A DNA stretch of 64,000 bases from Anaerolineaceae bacterium UBA2260 (GCA_002347485.1 DDXM01000054.1:94908-158907), one strand, 5' to 3'; numbered from the stretch's first letter, positions 17,740 through 26,021 are shown. Notes: generated by a model not told the origin, from the letters alone. Numbers and translations: made by a program.

Positions 17740-18585
17740 TTACCAGGTTCCGCTGAGGGAATAGCGGAGGAGGTCCAACCCCCCGATTTGTACGATAGCG
17801 GTGATGATTCCTACAATAAATATACGCAAACCATCCCTGAAAAGGTGCAGACTGTTTTCCTGCTTGAGGATGATGCACCACAGGAGAGAGTAGACCATGC
17901 TCAACACCAGGAAGATCCCGGAAATCGAGAGGATCGCCACCGGATAGTACAGGATGGAAATGTCGGTGATGATCAATACGCAGAAAACAGCGCCAATCAG
18001 GATGAGCAGCCCCAGTTGTTGCCAATTACGCAGCAGGGGAGAGGGATCTGATTCCGCCCAGAGTGTTTGGTTCCACAACACCATCACAAGATTAGCGAGC
18101 GCGATGCCCATCAAGAGTCCGCTGATCAGCCGCAGCAGGTTCGAAGAAGCGTACAATGAGTTCAGACCGGGAATGAACGCAAGTGTGGAGTTGATGCCAT
18201 CAACTGCAAAAAAGAGGAAAAAGAGCGCCAGCACAGCGATCCTGGTTTTGGAAGGAAAACCGCTGCGTTTTCCGCGTGTGGAAAGATAGATCAGCGAGAA
18301 GAACAGGCCGAGGAAGGTTCCTGTGCAGCGCGCGCACAAGGGCAGCACCACGCCGCCGATCGAATATGAATGCGAGTCCTGTTGATGGCAGACCGAATAA
18401 CCCGCGGCGTGGAGTTTTCCATCGACACCGGGCGGGGTGAAGACCAGCCAGGTGGTCAGCACCAGCACAAGGAGAATAACCAATCCAATGGTGAAGACCT
18501 TGTTTTTGCGGTTCGCCAGGTGTTCCATTTCGGGTTTTTCAAGCATTATAAGGGTTAGACTCCCTGATCTTTTTAACTTGCCCAT
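17740..18585 (-). CDS. DUF2085 family membrane protein
   Basis: The protein has up to 281 residues and about six membrane helices. The hallmark Cys pattern VCHQQDSHSYSIGGVVLPLCARCTG-like is present at about residues 80-105 (CHQ then CARCTG). This defines DUF2085, a membrane family of unknown function that may bind metal. The start is uncertain. The first ATG (18585) has no ribosome binding site; ATGs at 18546 and 18528 are in the same frame, and a TATAAT overlaps the region just before 18546. The divergent neighbour is tRNA-Gly. Confidence 0.75.
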   Translation of the reverse strand: MGKLKRSGSLTLIMLEKPEMEHLANRKNKVFTIGLVILLVLVLTTWLVFTPPGVDGKLHAAGYSVCHQQDSHSYSIGGVVLPLCARCTGTFLGLFFSLIYLSTRGKRSGFPSKTRIAVLALFFLFFAVDGINSTLAFIPGLNSLYASSNLLRLISGLLMGIALANLVMVLWNQTLWAESDPSPLLRNWQQLGLLILIGAVFCVLIITDISILYYPVAILSISGIFLVLSMVYSLLWCIILKQENSLHLFRDGLRIFIVGIITAIVQIGGLDLLRYSLSGTW

Positions 18586-18606
18586 TCGAAATGTGTGGTT
18601 TATAAT
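18578..18606 (+). promoter_or_regulatory. Promoter of tRNA-Gly
   Basis: A -35 TTGCCC (18578-18583), a spacer of exactly 17 bases and a perfect -10 TATAAT (18601-18606) end 12 bases before the mature tRNA 5' end. Confidence 0.8.
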
Positions 18607-18618
18607 CGTGGTCGATAA

Positions 18619-18689
18619 GCGGGCATAGCATAGTGGTAGTGCGGTAGCCTTCCAAGCTACTTAGACGGGTTCGATTCCCGTTGCCCGCT
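18619..18689 (+). tRNA. tRNA-Gly (anticodon TCC)
   Basis: A complete cloverleaf can be drawn. The acceptor stem is GCGGGCA paired with TGCCCGC, with D-arm AGTGGTAGT-type bases and an anticodon stem GTAGC/GCTAC around the loop CTTCCAA. The T-arm is CGGGT/ACCCG-like with the TTCGATT loop. Position 34-36 reads TCC, so it decodes GGA and, with wobble, GGG. The CCA end is not encoded. A consensus promoter precedes it and a strong terminator follows immediately. Confidence 0.97.
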
Positions 18690-18693
18690 CTAT

Positions 18694-18715
18694 AAGACTC
18701 GCCAGAGTCTTTTTT
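18694..18715 (+). terminator. Rho-independent terminator of tRNA-Gly
   Basis: A 7-bp perfect stem (aagactc / gagtctt) with a 4-base loop, followed by a run of T, lies five bases after the tRNA. Confidence 0.85.
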
Positions 18716-18931
18716 GTTGGCTGCGGGAGACTTTTAGCGTTTTGACAACCCTCGGACAATTGCCCTATAACACGAAAAACCAAATATTAATCCCATAATC
18801 CAATATTTGTAAACTAAATCTCATTTTATTCATTTCGGACAGAAATAAGTAGCATTTTGAATTCTTAAAGATTCCATATGTCCAATTTTACACTCCAATA
18901 TTGGTTTAGGAGAAATTTCGTCACTTTGAAA

Positions 18932-19149
18932 TTAAATATCGAGGTATAAAATCGCGCCCCCACCACATCGAGGACAAGAGAATGTTTTCTCTTTCTCGAG
19001 ACAATTTGTGAGATAGAAATTTCCACAATTTTTACACGCCGCTGGAATCATACATGATGTTTCAAAATCCCGCATTCCTCCCCCGACAGCGAGAAAGCCA
19101 TTACGTGATCAAAACCACATCGACATTGTGCTTTAATTAAGATTCCCAT
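18932..19149 (-). pseudogene. Frameshifted small zinc-ribbon protein gene
   Basis: On the minus strand one frame starts MGILIKAQCRCGFD (RBS GGAG, ATG at 19149). After a frame change it continues as FLAVGGGMRDFETSC, then CKNCGNFYL and CPRCGGGAILYLDI up to TAA. Together the two parts make a believable protein of about 72 residues with CxC, CxxC and CxxC metal-binding pairs, but no single frame spans it. The first frame stops at a TGA that overlaps an ATG of the second frame. It is therefore a broken gene, or a single-base sequence error. It lies in an AT-rich patch next to tRNA-Gly. A 39-codon intact ORF remains in its 3' half. Confidence 0.6.
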
Positions 19150-19369
19150 GATCACTCCAATGATCAATATTAATTATGATGCCATTAACGTTGATATTAA
19201 TAGCTATTGCTAGATGTTAATAAATTCGAGCAAGGCAACTTACAACACCCTTTAATCCGGAAACATATAACTTCGAGTGTCATAATCGGTACAGCCAATA
19301 GTAAGCATTGTGATTGAATATTGGACATGAAAATGCTAAACTATTATTGTTAATCAAGGAGGAAAATAC

Positions 19370-19567
19370 ATGTCGAGCAAAACAGTAAGCCTGATCATGA
19401 TTATCGGTGGATTATTATTGTTCCTCGCTTCGCTTGGTGCAGATTGGATCGGGATCGGCTCTTACCCCGGTTTCAATTACGCCCAGTATGGTGGGATGGC
19501 TGTTGGCTTGGTCTTCCTGGCGTACGGTCTGCAGAAAATTCGGGCGAAGAACAAAAAGAATTTATAA
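19370..19567 (+). CDS. Small two-helix membrane protein, unknown function
   Basis: The 65-residue protein has two hydrophobic segments (about 6-24 and 40-57), separated by a short Gly/Tyr-rich loop (GIGSYPGFNYAQYGG), and a strongly basic C-terminus. The ATG follows a near-perfect AAGGAGG ribosome binding site, which supports a real gene. No family is recognised with confidence. It sits alone in an AT-rich region between a broken zinc-ribbon gene and another small membrane protein gene on the opposite strand, with hairpins after its stop. Confidence 0.65.
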   Translation: MSSKTVSLIMIIGGLLLFLASLGADWIGIGSYPGFNYAQYGGMAVGLVFLAYGLQKIRAKNKKNL

Positions 19568-19616
19568 TTACCGGTTTAGCGGGCATTTTCGTAAAAAAAA
19601 TAACGGTCATTCTTTA

Positions 19617-19653
19617 ATTAGAATACGGGCTGGGTATTCTAATAGCAGCCCGT
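19617..19653. terminator. Overlapping alternative hairpins between convergent genes
   Basis: Two mutually exclusive perfect hairpins share bases. One pairs attagaatac (19617-19626) with gtattctaat (19634-19643); the other pairs acgggctg (19625-19632) with cagcccgt (19646-19653). They lie between the ends of two convergent small genes and most simply act as a terminator region. Confidence 0.5.
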
Positions 19654-19678
19654 CTCTTCTATTCTCATCACCATCCAA

Positions 19679-20023
19679 TCAAACAGTGCCGCGGATCAGG
19701 TAATCGATGATAAAGAATCCACCAAAACCGGATAGGAATAAACCCACAACTATTCCAGTCACTCCCATCCATGTTCCTTTTATGATACCCTTTTTCTTCC
19801 GCGCTAAGAGAACCGCTGTGATGCCAAGCGCCAGCATAAGGATCCCAATCACAAATATTCCAACTATGTGGATTACCAGGGTGGTGATCGTGTTAGAGCG
19901 AAAAATGAACAGCCTGTACCAAGGTACCAGCAACAGCGGAAATACCAGGAAAAACAACAGGAAACTGATCAATCCTGGTACATTCAATTTTTTTTTGATG
20001 GTGGTTTTAGAATCCTTATTCAC
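19679..20023 (-). CDS. Small membrane protein with three helices, unknown function
   Basis: The 114-residue form starts at a GTG (20023) preceded by GGGAGG five bases upstream. A basic N-terminus (NKDSKTTIKKK) is followed by three hydrophobic segments (about 16-35, 45-66 and 80-107) separated by a basic KKKG loop. The last part resembles the DUF4190-like pattern of two helices around a short polar turn, but I am not sure of the family. The frame extends upstream to a TTG at 20098 without a ribosome binding site. It lies in the AT-rich region next to a kinase gene fragment. Confidence 0.55.
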   Translation of the reverse strand: MNKDSKTTIKKKLNVPGLISFLLFFLVFPLLLVPWYRLFIFRSNTITTLVIHIVGIFVIGILMLALGITAVLLARKKKGIIKGTWMGVTGIVVGLFLSGFGGFFIIDYLIRGTV

Positions 20024-20121
20024 GCAAACCTCCCGCATATCAGGATTGATGGCGATTATATCACCGGAATTCAGGCGTTTTTGTGTATCATTAATCAAGT
20101 TTAACCAAGCGAGGTAGAAAC

Positions 20122-20259
20122 ATGTCAGAGCTTACTCCCGGATTCGTTCTCAAATCACGTTACAGGATCATCTCCCTGTTAGGAAAAGGCGGTATGGGGG
20201 AAGTCTACCTGGCGGAAGACCAAAACCTGGCTACCCAGGTGGCGTTTCCGTTGCCATAA
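20122..20259 (+). pseudogene. Fragment of a serine/threonine protein kinase gene (N-terminus only)
   Basis: The 45-codon frame starts like a Hanks-type kinase: a short leader, then YRIISLLGKGGMGEVYLAED, which is the glycine-rich ATP-binding loop. It then reads a few unrelated residues and stops. The VAIK lysine strand and the whole catalytic core are missing. The stop codon abuts the terminator hairpin of the convergent gene, so the rest was probably deleted. It is almost certainly not an active kinase. Confidence 0.75.
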
Positions 20260-20283
20260 AAAAGCTCCCGGGGGCCCGGGAGC
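20258..20283 (-). terminator. Terminator of the YgiT-type zinc-finger gene
   Basis: A GC-rich stem (gctcccgg with ccgggagc) is followed, on the minus strand, by a run of six T. It lies two bases after the stop of the minus-strand gene. Confidence 0.85.
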
Positions 20284-20285
20284 AA

Positions 20286-20594
20286 TTATTCTGGTTGGGT
20301 CGTGCGCTGCACCTTTGGCTTTGCTCTCGTCTTCGCGGTCTTTACCCGCGTTGTGGAGGTTGTCTTGCCGGCGTTGGGACTCAGCAGGAGAGTCAGCCGG
20401 GTTAAGGCGTTCTCATCATATTCACAGCGTCCGCAGATATCACATACCCAGGCGGGAAAGTCGGGCACGGTGATCAGTTCATCGCCCAGCCAGGTAAAGT
20501 AGGCGATATAATCGCGATGCATAAGACCAGCCTGGCACTCGCGGCATGGGAACACAGGGTCAAGTTGGGGTGATTGTTTATCGTTCATCATCAT
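20286..20594 (-). CDS. YgiT/MqsA-type zinc-finger protein
   Basis: The 102-residue protein has two Cys pairs (CREC at about 17-20 and CDICG at about 51-54) framing a beta-rich segment with the sequence ITVPDFPAWVCDICG. This matches the N-terminal zinc-finger of YgiT/MqsA antitoxin-like proteins. The C-terminal 30 residues are highly basic (Lys, Arg, Thr-rich) and lack the helix-turn-helix of full MqsA, so it is not a complete antitoxin. No toxin gene is adjacent. It may bind nucleic acid through the basic tail, which is inference. Three consecutive ATG codons make the exact start uncertain. Confidence 0.7.
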   Translation of the reverse strand: MMMNDKQSPQLDPVFPCRECQAGLMHRDYIAYFTWLGDELITVPDFPAWVCDICGRCEYDENALTRLTLLLSPNAGKTTSTTRVKTAKTRAKPKVQRTTQPE

Positions 20595-20646
20595 TTTAAT
20601 TCTAAGGTTATCATAAATCTAAAAACTGTGGGAGAAAATTGGTTAA

Positions 20647-21267
20647 TTATTTATTAATGTTCGTGGCTGCTGAAACAGGCTGGTGATGGGTCACCAGCTT
20701 GATCTCGTCCAATGGCCAGTAGACAATCAATGCTTTGCCAACCACATCAGTAAGGGGTACGAATCCCCAGCTATGAGAATCGGAAGACTGATTGCGGTTA
20801 TCTCCCAAGACGAAAATGGAATCCTCCGGCACCTGCCACACACCGGAATAAGCCGGTTCTGAAGCGATGTACGGCTCGACCAGCTTATTACCGTTCACAT
20901 AAACCTCACCGTTATTCACCGTAACCTGGTCGCCCGGCTTGCCGATCAGGCGCTTAATGAAGTCCTCCTGGCGGTTATACGGATCATGAAAGATGACAAC
21001 GTCGCCGGTCTTCATGTCTCCGAATTTATACGCCAGTTTGTTGACCAGCACAATGTTGCCCTCAAAAAGCGTGGGCTGCATGCTGATGTTTAACACCCGC
21101 ACACGGGCAAATACCGCGTCAATGGCAAAGTACAGTAACGCTGCCAGCAGCAGCGTCTGCAGCAGCTCAGAAAAGAATGATTTACCAGGAGAAGCCGGTT
21201 TGACCGGCTGGCTGGCAAGCTCTTCCGGAATTTCGTATTGAGGTGATGGTGTGGGGTCTAAGGTCAT
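20647..21267 (-). CDS. lepB: Signal peptidase I
   Basis: This membrane-bound serine protease of 206 residues cleaves signal peptides from exported proteins. A single membrane helix (about 32-50) is followed by the catalytic Ser in SMQPTLFEG (Ser62) and the catalytic Lys in DFIKRLIGKPGD (Lys105). The family box GDNRNQSSDSHSWGFVP is near residue 153. The length fits the Gram-positive-like type with one anchor helix. The N-terminal 30 residues are Pro-rich and cytoplasmic. It lies 24 bases downstream of der on the same strand. Confidence 0.95.
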   Translation of the reverse strand: MTLDPTPSPQYEIPEELASQPVKPASPGKSFFSELLQTLLLAALLYFAIDAVFARVRVLNISMQPTLFEGNIVLVNKLAYKFGDMKTGDVVIFHDPYNRQEDFIKRLIGKPGDQVTVNNGEVYVNGNKLVEPYIASEPAYSGVWQVPEDSIFVLGDNRNQSSDSHSWGFVPLTDVVGKALIVYWPLDEIKLVTHHQPVSAATNINK

Positions 21268-21291
21268 TTATGGATTAGTGCCTGTTCTAAT

Positions 21292-22659
21292 TTAATCATG
21301 GCGCGGCTTAAGTACCAGCCGGATCGGGGTGCCGGTATAGGGGTAAACCTTGCGGATCTGATTTTCAAGGAAACGCAAGTAGGTGAAATGCGCCAACTGC
21401 GGGTTATTACAATAGATCATGAACGTGGGCGGATCGGTGCGCACCTGGGTACCGTAATAAAGTTTGATGTTCGTGCCGGTACGCGAAGTCGGAGAATGCT
21501 GCTCCTGGGCGTTCTGCAAAATGCGATTGAGTGCGCCGGTGGTAATTCGTGCCAGCCTTTCTTCCTGTACCCTTAGCGCCAGCGGAAGCACCTGCTCCAC
21601 TCTTTGGCCGGTCTTCGCGGAAATGAAGAGTAGCGGCACATAATCCATGAAGTTCAGTTCCTGGCGGATGCGCTCAGTGTATTGCTGCATGGAGTACGTA
21701 TCCTTCTCGATGGCGTCCCACTTGTTCACGATCACCACTGTGCTCTTCCATTCATCCTTCACATAACCGGCGATGTGCGCGTCCTGCGCGGTGATCCCCT
21801 CGACTGCATCGATCATCAGCAGGGCGACATCACAACGCTCAATGGCGCGCATGGAACGCACCACGCTGAACTTTTCAACCCCGGGGTCCACCTTGCCGCG
21901 CCTGCGAATCCCCGCGGTATCGATAAGCGTGACGGGAATGCCCTCGTAATCGATCTGTGTATCCACCGCGTCGCGGGTAGTGCCAGGGATATCACTAACT
22001 ATGGAACGGTCTTCTCCAACCAGGCGGTTGAGCAGGCTGGATTTGCCCACATTCGGCTTACCGACGATGGCGATCTTCACTGAATCGTCCCCCGCCTCTT
22101 CGGTTTCTTTCGGGAGCTCTTTCAACAAATCGTCGAGCAAATCGCCTGTGCCCGTGCCATGTATCGCGGAAATGGGGTACGGCTCTCCGAGTCCCAATTC
22201 ATAAAACTCGTGCACGCCCTCACGCTGCCGGTTTGAATCTGCTTTGTTGACCACAACCAGTATCGGCGGATAGGGCACGCCATCGACCATCTTCTGCGCT
22301 TTACGCAGAATCCCGGCGACTTCCATATCAGCGGGGGTGACACCGCTGATACCGTCAACCAGGAACAGCACAGCGTCCGCTTCCGTTACCGCCAATACCG
22401 CCTGAGAACGGATCTCCTCGATGAAATCAGCCGAACCAACAGAAAGCGGACTTATGCGACTGCCCGCGGTGGGGTCAATGCCGCCGGTGTCCACGACATC
22501 GAATTTCCGTCCATTCCACTCAGCCTCGCCGAACAAACGGTCGCGGGTTGTGCCCGGGGTGTCGTCAACGATGGCAATCCTCTCCCCGCATAAGCGATTG
22601 AAGAGGGTGCTCTTTCCAACATTGGGTCTTCCGACCAGGGCAACGACCGGTTTTGTCAT
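21292..22659 (-). CDS. der: GTPase Der (EngA)
   Basis: Der has two tandem GTPase domains and helps 50S ribosome assembly. Both are visible: domain 1 has GRPNVGKST (about 9-17), DTPG and NKAD, and domain 2 has GKPNVGKSS (about 184-192), DIPGTTRD, DTAG and NKWD. A C-terminal KH-like domain follows (about 355-455) and ends in basic residues. The 455-residue length is typical. A Gly- and Asp-rich insertion in domain 1 (around 63-85) is slightly longer than in E. coli. It is probably cotranscribed with lepB. Confidence 0.97.
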   Translation of the reverse strand: MTKPVVALVGRPNVGKSTLFNRLCGERIAIVDDTPGTTRDRLFGEAEWNGRKFDVVDTGGIDPTAGSRISPLSVGSADFIEEIRSQAVLAVTEADAVLFLVDGISGVTPADMEVAGILRKAQKMVDGVPYPPILVVVNKADSNRQREGVHEFYELGLGEPYPISAIHGTGTGDLLDDLLKELPKETEEAGDDSVKIAIVGKPNVGKSSLLNRLVGEDRSIVSDIPGTTRDAVDTQIDYEGIPVTLIDTAGIRRRGKVDPGVEKFSVVRSMRAIERCDVALLMIDAVEGITAQDAHIAGYVKDEWKSTVVIVNKWDAIEKDTYSMQQYTERIRQELNFMDYVPLLFISAKTGQRVEQVLPLALRVQEERLARITTGALNRILQNAQEQHSPTSRTGTNIKLYYGTQVRTDPPTFMIYCNNPQLAHFTYLRFLENQIRKVYPYTGTPIRLVLKPRHD

Positions 22660-22724
22660 AATATTTTTCCGAAAGAGTATTTTACCCCCATTTCACCCCG
22701 GGGGCAGAAAGTGACTCGACCCGC

Positions 22725-23957
22725 TCATTTCGCTGAAATGGTCACTTCGAAGGTGGTCGGAGAGATGCTCTCGATCATGAGCCCGGGGATGTTAAGCGAC
22801 AATTTCGGGTTGGCTATGGAGTAAGTTCCTGGCAGGTAACCGGTCAGATCGATCAGCACCCGCACATCGCTTACGAAGATCGTGTCCAAAATTGGCAAAG
22901 GACCGGTAATGATAACATTCGCCTTTTCAGGCAGGAAACTGGCTTTCAGGTTGGAAGCCAACCCGATCTCGGCCAGGGGAATATCGGAGAGCGCAATGCT
23001 GCTGACCACCGGCTCAATATCCACTCGCACTTCGACCAATGAGCTGCCGATCACCTGCATGCTGGAGGGGAGGTTGAGTTCGACGATCTCGGTAAAATCA
23101 TCCTGGCGATCAACCAGGCTGATCACGCGCGTTTGAATGGAGCCGGGCAAAGCGTCCACTGCCGCGGTGTCGGTCGAATAAACCGTGACGGTTGGAGGAT
23201 TAACCGTGATGCTGCGCAACCGGTAACCCTGACGAACCTGCCCCTCGGTGACCACAATGACCACCACATTACGGTAACCTCCCCGTTGAGTAACGGTTTG
23301 CAGCAACGTGATTTTATCAGGGGTCACCGTCACATCGCGCACCACCAGTCCGTTGATGTCCACAGGCTGCAGCGTAATGGTCTCATTTATGTCGGAACGA
23401 ATCTGAGAGAGATCCACCACTGCGCGCACCTCCGTCACTTGCGCCACAAGAGATTCGGCGCCACTGACTACAGCCACAGTCTCAGACAGCACGGGCTCGT
23501 CGGACTGATAGCCAACCGGCAACGCTCCGCGGGTGACCACCACAATATCGAATTGCTTGCTGGTCAGCGGTTCGAGCACCAGATCTACCATCTGTGGAGA
23601 ATACGTGACAATTTCAACAGGTTTAATTCCCACCTGAACCTGAACCGGGATGGAAACTTCACCCGCGGTAACGCCCGACAGGTCGATAAAGGCGCGCACA
23701 TTGCCCTTTCCTTCGTTCAGCGTATTCCAAATGGATGTAGGCGCGCGTAAACTGATCGTCACCTTCTCAGGCAGATCATTGGTCACCACGAGATTGGTGG
23801 ATTGTCCAATAATTTCGATGGGGACTGCGTTCGGGTATTCCCCGGTCACAGAAGGATCGGAAGACGTGACCGCCAGGATCCACACGGTAAGCGCCACCAG
23901 GATCGAAATCAGGATGAGCGGGAACAATTTGGTAAATGAACGTAAACGAGCCAGCAT
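22725..23957 (-). CDS. cdaR: YbbR-domain protein CdaR, regulator of diadenylate cyclase
   Basis: The 410-residue protein has one N-terminal membrane helix (about 8-28) followed by four repeats of the YbbR beta domain, each about 80 residues with the pattern V.V...G.....GY. It should face the outside of the membrane. YbbR/CdaR proteins bind and adjust the membrane cyclase CdaA, encoded immediately upstream. The ATG shares one base with the cdaA stop (TAATG) and is preceded by GAGGAG, so the pair is translationally coupled. An earlier in-frame codon at 23999 lies inside cdaA and is unlikely. Confidence 0.88.
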   Translation of the reverse strand: MLARLRSFTKLFPLILISILVALTVWILAVTSSDPSVTGEYPNAVPIEIIGQSTNLVVTNDLPEKVTISLRAPTSIWNTLNEGKGNVRAFIDLSGVTAGEVSIPVQVQVGIKPVEIVTYSPQMVDLVLEPLTSKQFDIVVVTRGALPVGYQSDEPVLSETVAVVSGAESLVAQVTEVRAVVDLSQIRSDINETITLQPVDINGLVVRDVTVTPDKITLLQTVTQRGGYRNVVVIVVTEGQVRQGYRLRSITVNPPTVTVYSTDTAAVDALPGSIQTRVISLVDRQDDFTEIVELNLPSSMQVIGSSLVEVRVDIEPVVSSIALSDIPLAEIGLASNLKASFLPEKANVIITGPLPILDTIFVSDVRVLIDLTGYLPGTYSIANPKLSLNIPGLMIESISPTTFEVTISAK

Positions 23958-24838
23958 TACTCCTCGCGCTTTGGTACGATGAACATCTTTTTTAACCAAT
24001 TAAACGGCTTTAATTTGAACATCGTTATCTCGACCGGCTGGTAGAACGCCAGCAGGATATTCTCAAGCCGTTCACTATCCAAACGTCTGATCATGCGACC
24101 ATTGTGGGCGATCGAAATGGATCCGGTTTCTTCTGATACCACCACCGTAATAGCATCGGTCGCTTCAGAGGTGCCCAACGCAGCGCGGTGACGCAGTCCC
24201 ATTTGGCGCTCCGGTGAGCGAGTGAGAATACCGCTGGAAGATAAGGGCATCACGCAGGACCCGGCGATGATGCGGTTGTTAGACACGATCACCGCGCCAT
24301 CATGCAGCGGTGTATTGGGGTAGAAGATCTGTAACAATAATTCCGGTGTCACTTCTGCGTTCATGCGCACGCCGGTGCGTGCGTATTCCTCCAGGCTATC
24401 CGAGCGTTGCATCACGATGAGTGCGCCATGTTCGCGGGCTGAAAGGCGTGATGCTGCGGTGACGATGGCATGAATGGTATTCTCCATCAACTTCACCTGG
24501 GTTTCCGTCTGGCGTACCAGGAGCTGGCTCGAACCTGCCCGGCCGAGTTTTTCCAGCCCGCGGCGGATCTCCGGGGCAAAAATGACCGGGATGGCGAAAA
24601 GGAGCGCCGGGATGATGGTGTTCACCAGCCAGGTGAAAGCCGGCAGGCTGATAAAGGTCGTCAACAACTCCAATAGAATGATGATGACGATGACCCCGCG
24701 CAGGAGGACCATGATCTGCGTATCGCGCAACAGGAGCAGGACCGCAAAAACAACGACCGCCACCAGGAACACATCCAGGATGCTCAGCCAGTTCATGCGC
24801 TGGAAGATATAAACGATCTCACTCCAAAGGTCAGACAT
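23957..24838 (-). CDS. cdaA: Diadenylate cyclase CdaA (makes c-di-AMP)
   Basis: This 293-residue membrane enzyme joins two ATP molecules into the second messenger c-di-AMP. Three N-terminal membrane helices (about 20-90) precede the DAC domain, which carries the catalytic DGA (about 180-182) in PLHDGAVIV and the RHR motif (about 216-218) in RHRAALG. The C-terminal extension of about 55 residues is basic. It forms a two-gene unit with cdaR. The usual third partner, glmM, is not adjacent; a phosphohexomutase gene lies about 11 kb away. Confidence 0.95.
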   Translation of the reverse strand: MSDLWSEIVYIFQRMNWLSILDVFLVAVVVFAVLLLLRDTQIMVLLRGVIVIIILLELLTTFISLPAFTWLVNTIIPALLFAIPVIFAPEIRRGLEKLGRAGSSQLLVRQTETQVKLMENTIHAIVTAASRLSAREHGALIVMQRSDSLEEYARTGVRMNAEVTPELLLQIFYPNTPLHDGAVIVSNNRIIAGSCVMPLSSSGILTRSPERQMGLRHRAALGTSEATDAITVVVSEETGSISIAHNGRMIRRLDSERLENILLAFYQPVEITMFKLKPFNWLKKMFIVPKREE

Positions 24839-24878
24839 GGCTCTCTTATTTTACCCTGTACCACAAAAGCTTGAATGA

Positions 24879-26021
24879 CTAAATCGGCCGCAGAACCCGA
24901 TCCGAGCGAAGTTTCTTAAAGAAAAGGATCGAACCTGGCTGCGCAGATTCGAGCGCTGCTTCCTGCCAGGCAAGGACGCCAAGATCCGCGGGTTTCATTT
25001 CCGCATATCCCAGGCTGATCCACAAGGGGTCATATCGTGAGAGGTGGGGGGGAACAAAAAGCAGGGAAATTTCACATTGCAACTGGCTGGACGCGTGCTC
25101 CATTTCACGGATGAGGATGGGAAGATACTCAGCTGGCGGGATCGCCGGGTCAAGCAGAATCTCCGTGGTGCGCGCGACCAGATTTTCGACCTGCCAGCCT
25201 AAAAATCCCATGGTGTTGTTTTCGACCCTGAGCAAGAGGTAAGCCTTTTCGCCAAAAGCCGCCATCACGTCTTTGGCGGTATAGGTCACCTTGCCTTCGT
25301 AAACATTGTTGTATACGCGCACAATTTCATCGATCTGGCGCGGACCGGCGCGCTGCACGTTCACCTCACCCAGCGGCAGCCTGACCGGTTTGGATACGGG
25401 GAAGATACTCTCCGCTTTGACCGGGACGGTGCGCTGCCAGGCTATGGCGACCTGCTGCCAGGTTTCCTCAAAGCTGCCAACATTCTTAATGATGGTCGTC
25501 GCGCGGGCAAACCGGCTTTCCTGGGGTAGCTGCGAATCGATCCTCAGGCGGGCTTCCTTTTCTGACATCTTGCGGGTTTGCATCAGGCGCGACAATTGGA
25601 TCTCGGGCGGTGTGTATACCACCCACACCCCGTCGCAGGTATCTGCCAGATCAGATTCAAGCAATTTGATTGCTTCGATAACGATCACCTTATGCGGCGA
25701 TCGACGAATGAGCAGGTCTACCGCCTGAATAACCAGGGGGTGAATGATCGCTTCGAGCGCGGCGAGCGCCTGTGGATCGTTAAAAACGATGCGGCCCAGT
25801 TTAACCCGATCGATCTGTTCGTTGTCATCCAGCAGAAAACGGCCGAACATATCGAGCACAGGCTGATACCCAGGAGCGCCTTTGGCCATGGCGCGATGAC
25901 CCAGGGCGTCGGCGTCGATCCCATACGCACCGAGGTGTTCCAGCATGCGCCGGACAACACTTTTGCCTGTGCCGATGCTGCCTGTCAACCCAATGATGTA
26001 CTTATCTTTCCATTTTCCCAA
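24879..26021 (-). CDS. coaE: Dephospho-CoA kinase fused to an acetyltransferase-like domain
   Basis: Residues 1 to about 200 form dephospho-CoA kinase, the last step of coenzyme A synthesis. The P-loop GLTGSIGTGKS (about 11-21), the DADALGH segment and the substrate region GRIVFNDPQAL are all present. Normal CoaE is about 200 residues, but this protein has 380. The extra C-terminal part (about 215-370) reads like a GNAT-type fold (a QIDEIVRVYNNVYEGK start and a YLLLRVENNTMGFLGWQVE strand pair), though the acetyl-CoA loop is not clearly recognisable. A fusion of a CoA-making enzyme with a possible CoA-using domain is unusual and suggests a linked or regulatory role. Confidence 0.85.
   Translation of the reverse strand: MGKWKDKYIIGLTGSIGTGKSVVRRMLEHLGAYGIDADALGHRAMAKGAPGYQPVLDMFGRFLLDDNEQIDRVKLGRIVFNDPQALAALEAIIHPLVIQAVDLLIRRSPHKVIVIEAIKLLESDLADTCDGVWVVYTPPEIQLSRLMQTRKMSEKEARLRIDSQLPQESRFARATTIIKNVGSFEETWQQVAIAWQRTVPVKAESIFPVSKPVRLPLGEVNVQRAGPRQIDEIVRVYNNVYEGKVTYTAKDVMAAFGEKAYLLLRVENNTMGFLGWQVENLVARTTEILLDPAIPPAEYLPILIREMEHASSQLQCEISLLFVPPHLSRYDPLWISLGYAEMKPADLGVLAWQEAALESAQPGSILFFKKLRSDRVLRPI

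Noticed and set aside
18619..18689. tRNA-Gly as integration site with a duplicated 3' end (att)
   Set aside because: I looked for a copy of the T-arm and 3' end in the next 2 kb and saw none. No integrase gene is present.
19049..19058. TGA in the first frame of the broken zinc-ribbon gene considered as selenocysteine
   Set aside because: Reading through it gives no zinc-ribbon continuation. The homologous continuation is in a different frame, which points to a frameshift rather than Sec.
20286..20594. Toxin-antitoxin pair including the YgiT-type protein
   Set aside because: The protein lacks the antitoxin DNA-binding half and no toxin-like gene is adjacent.
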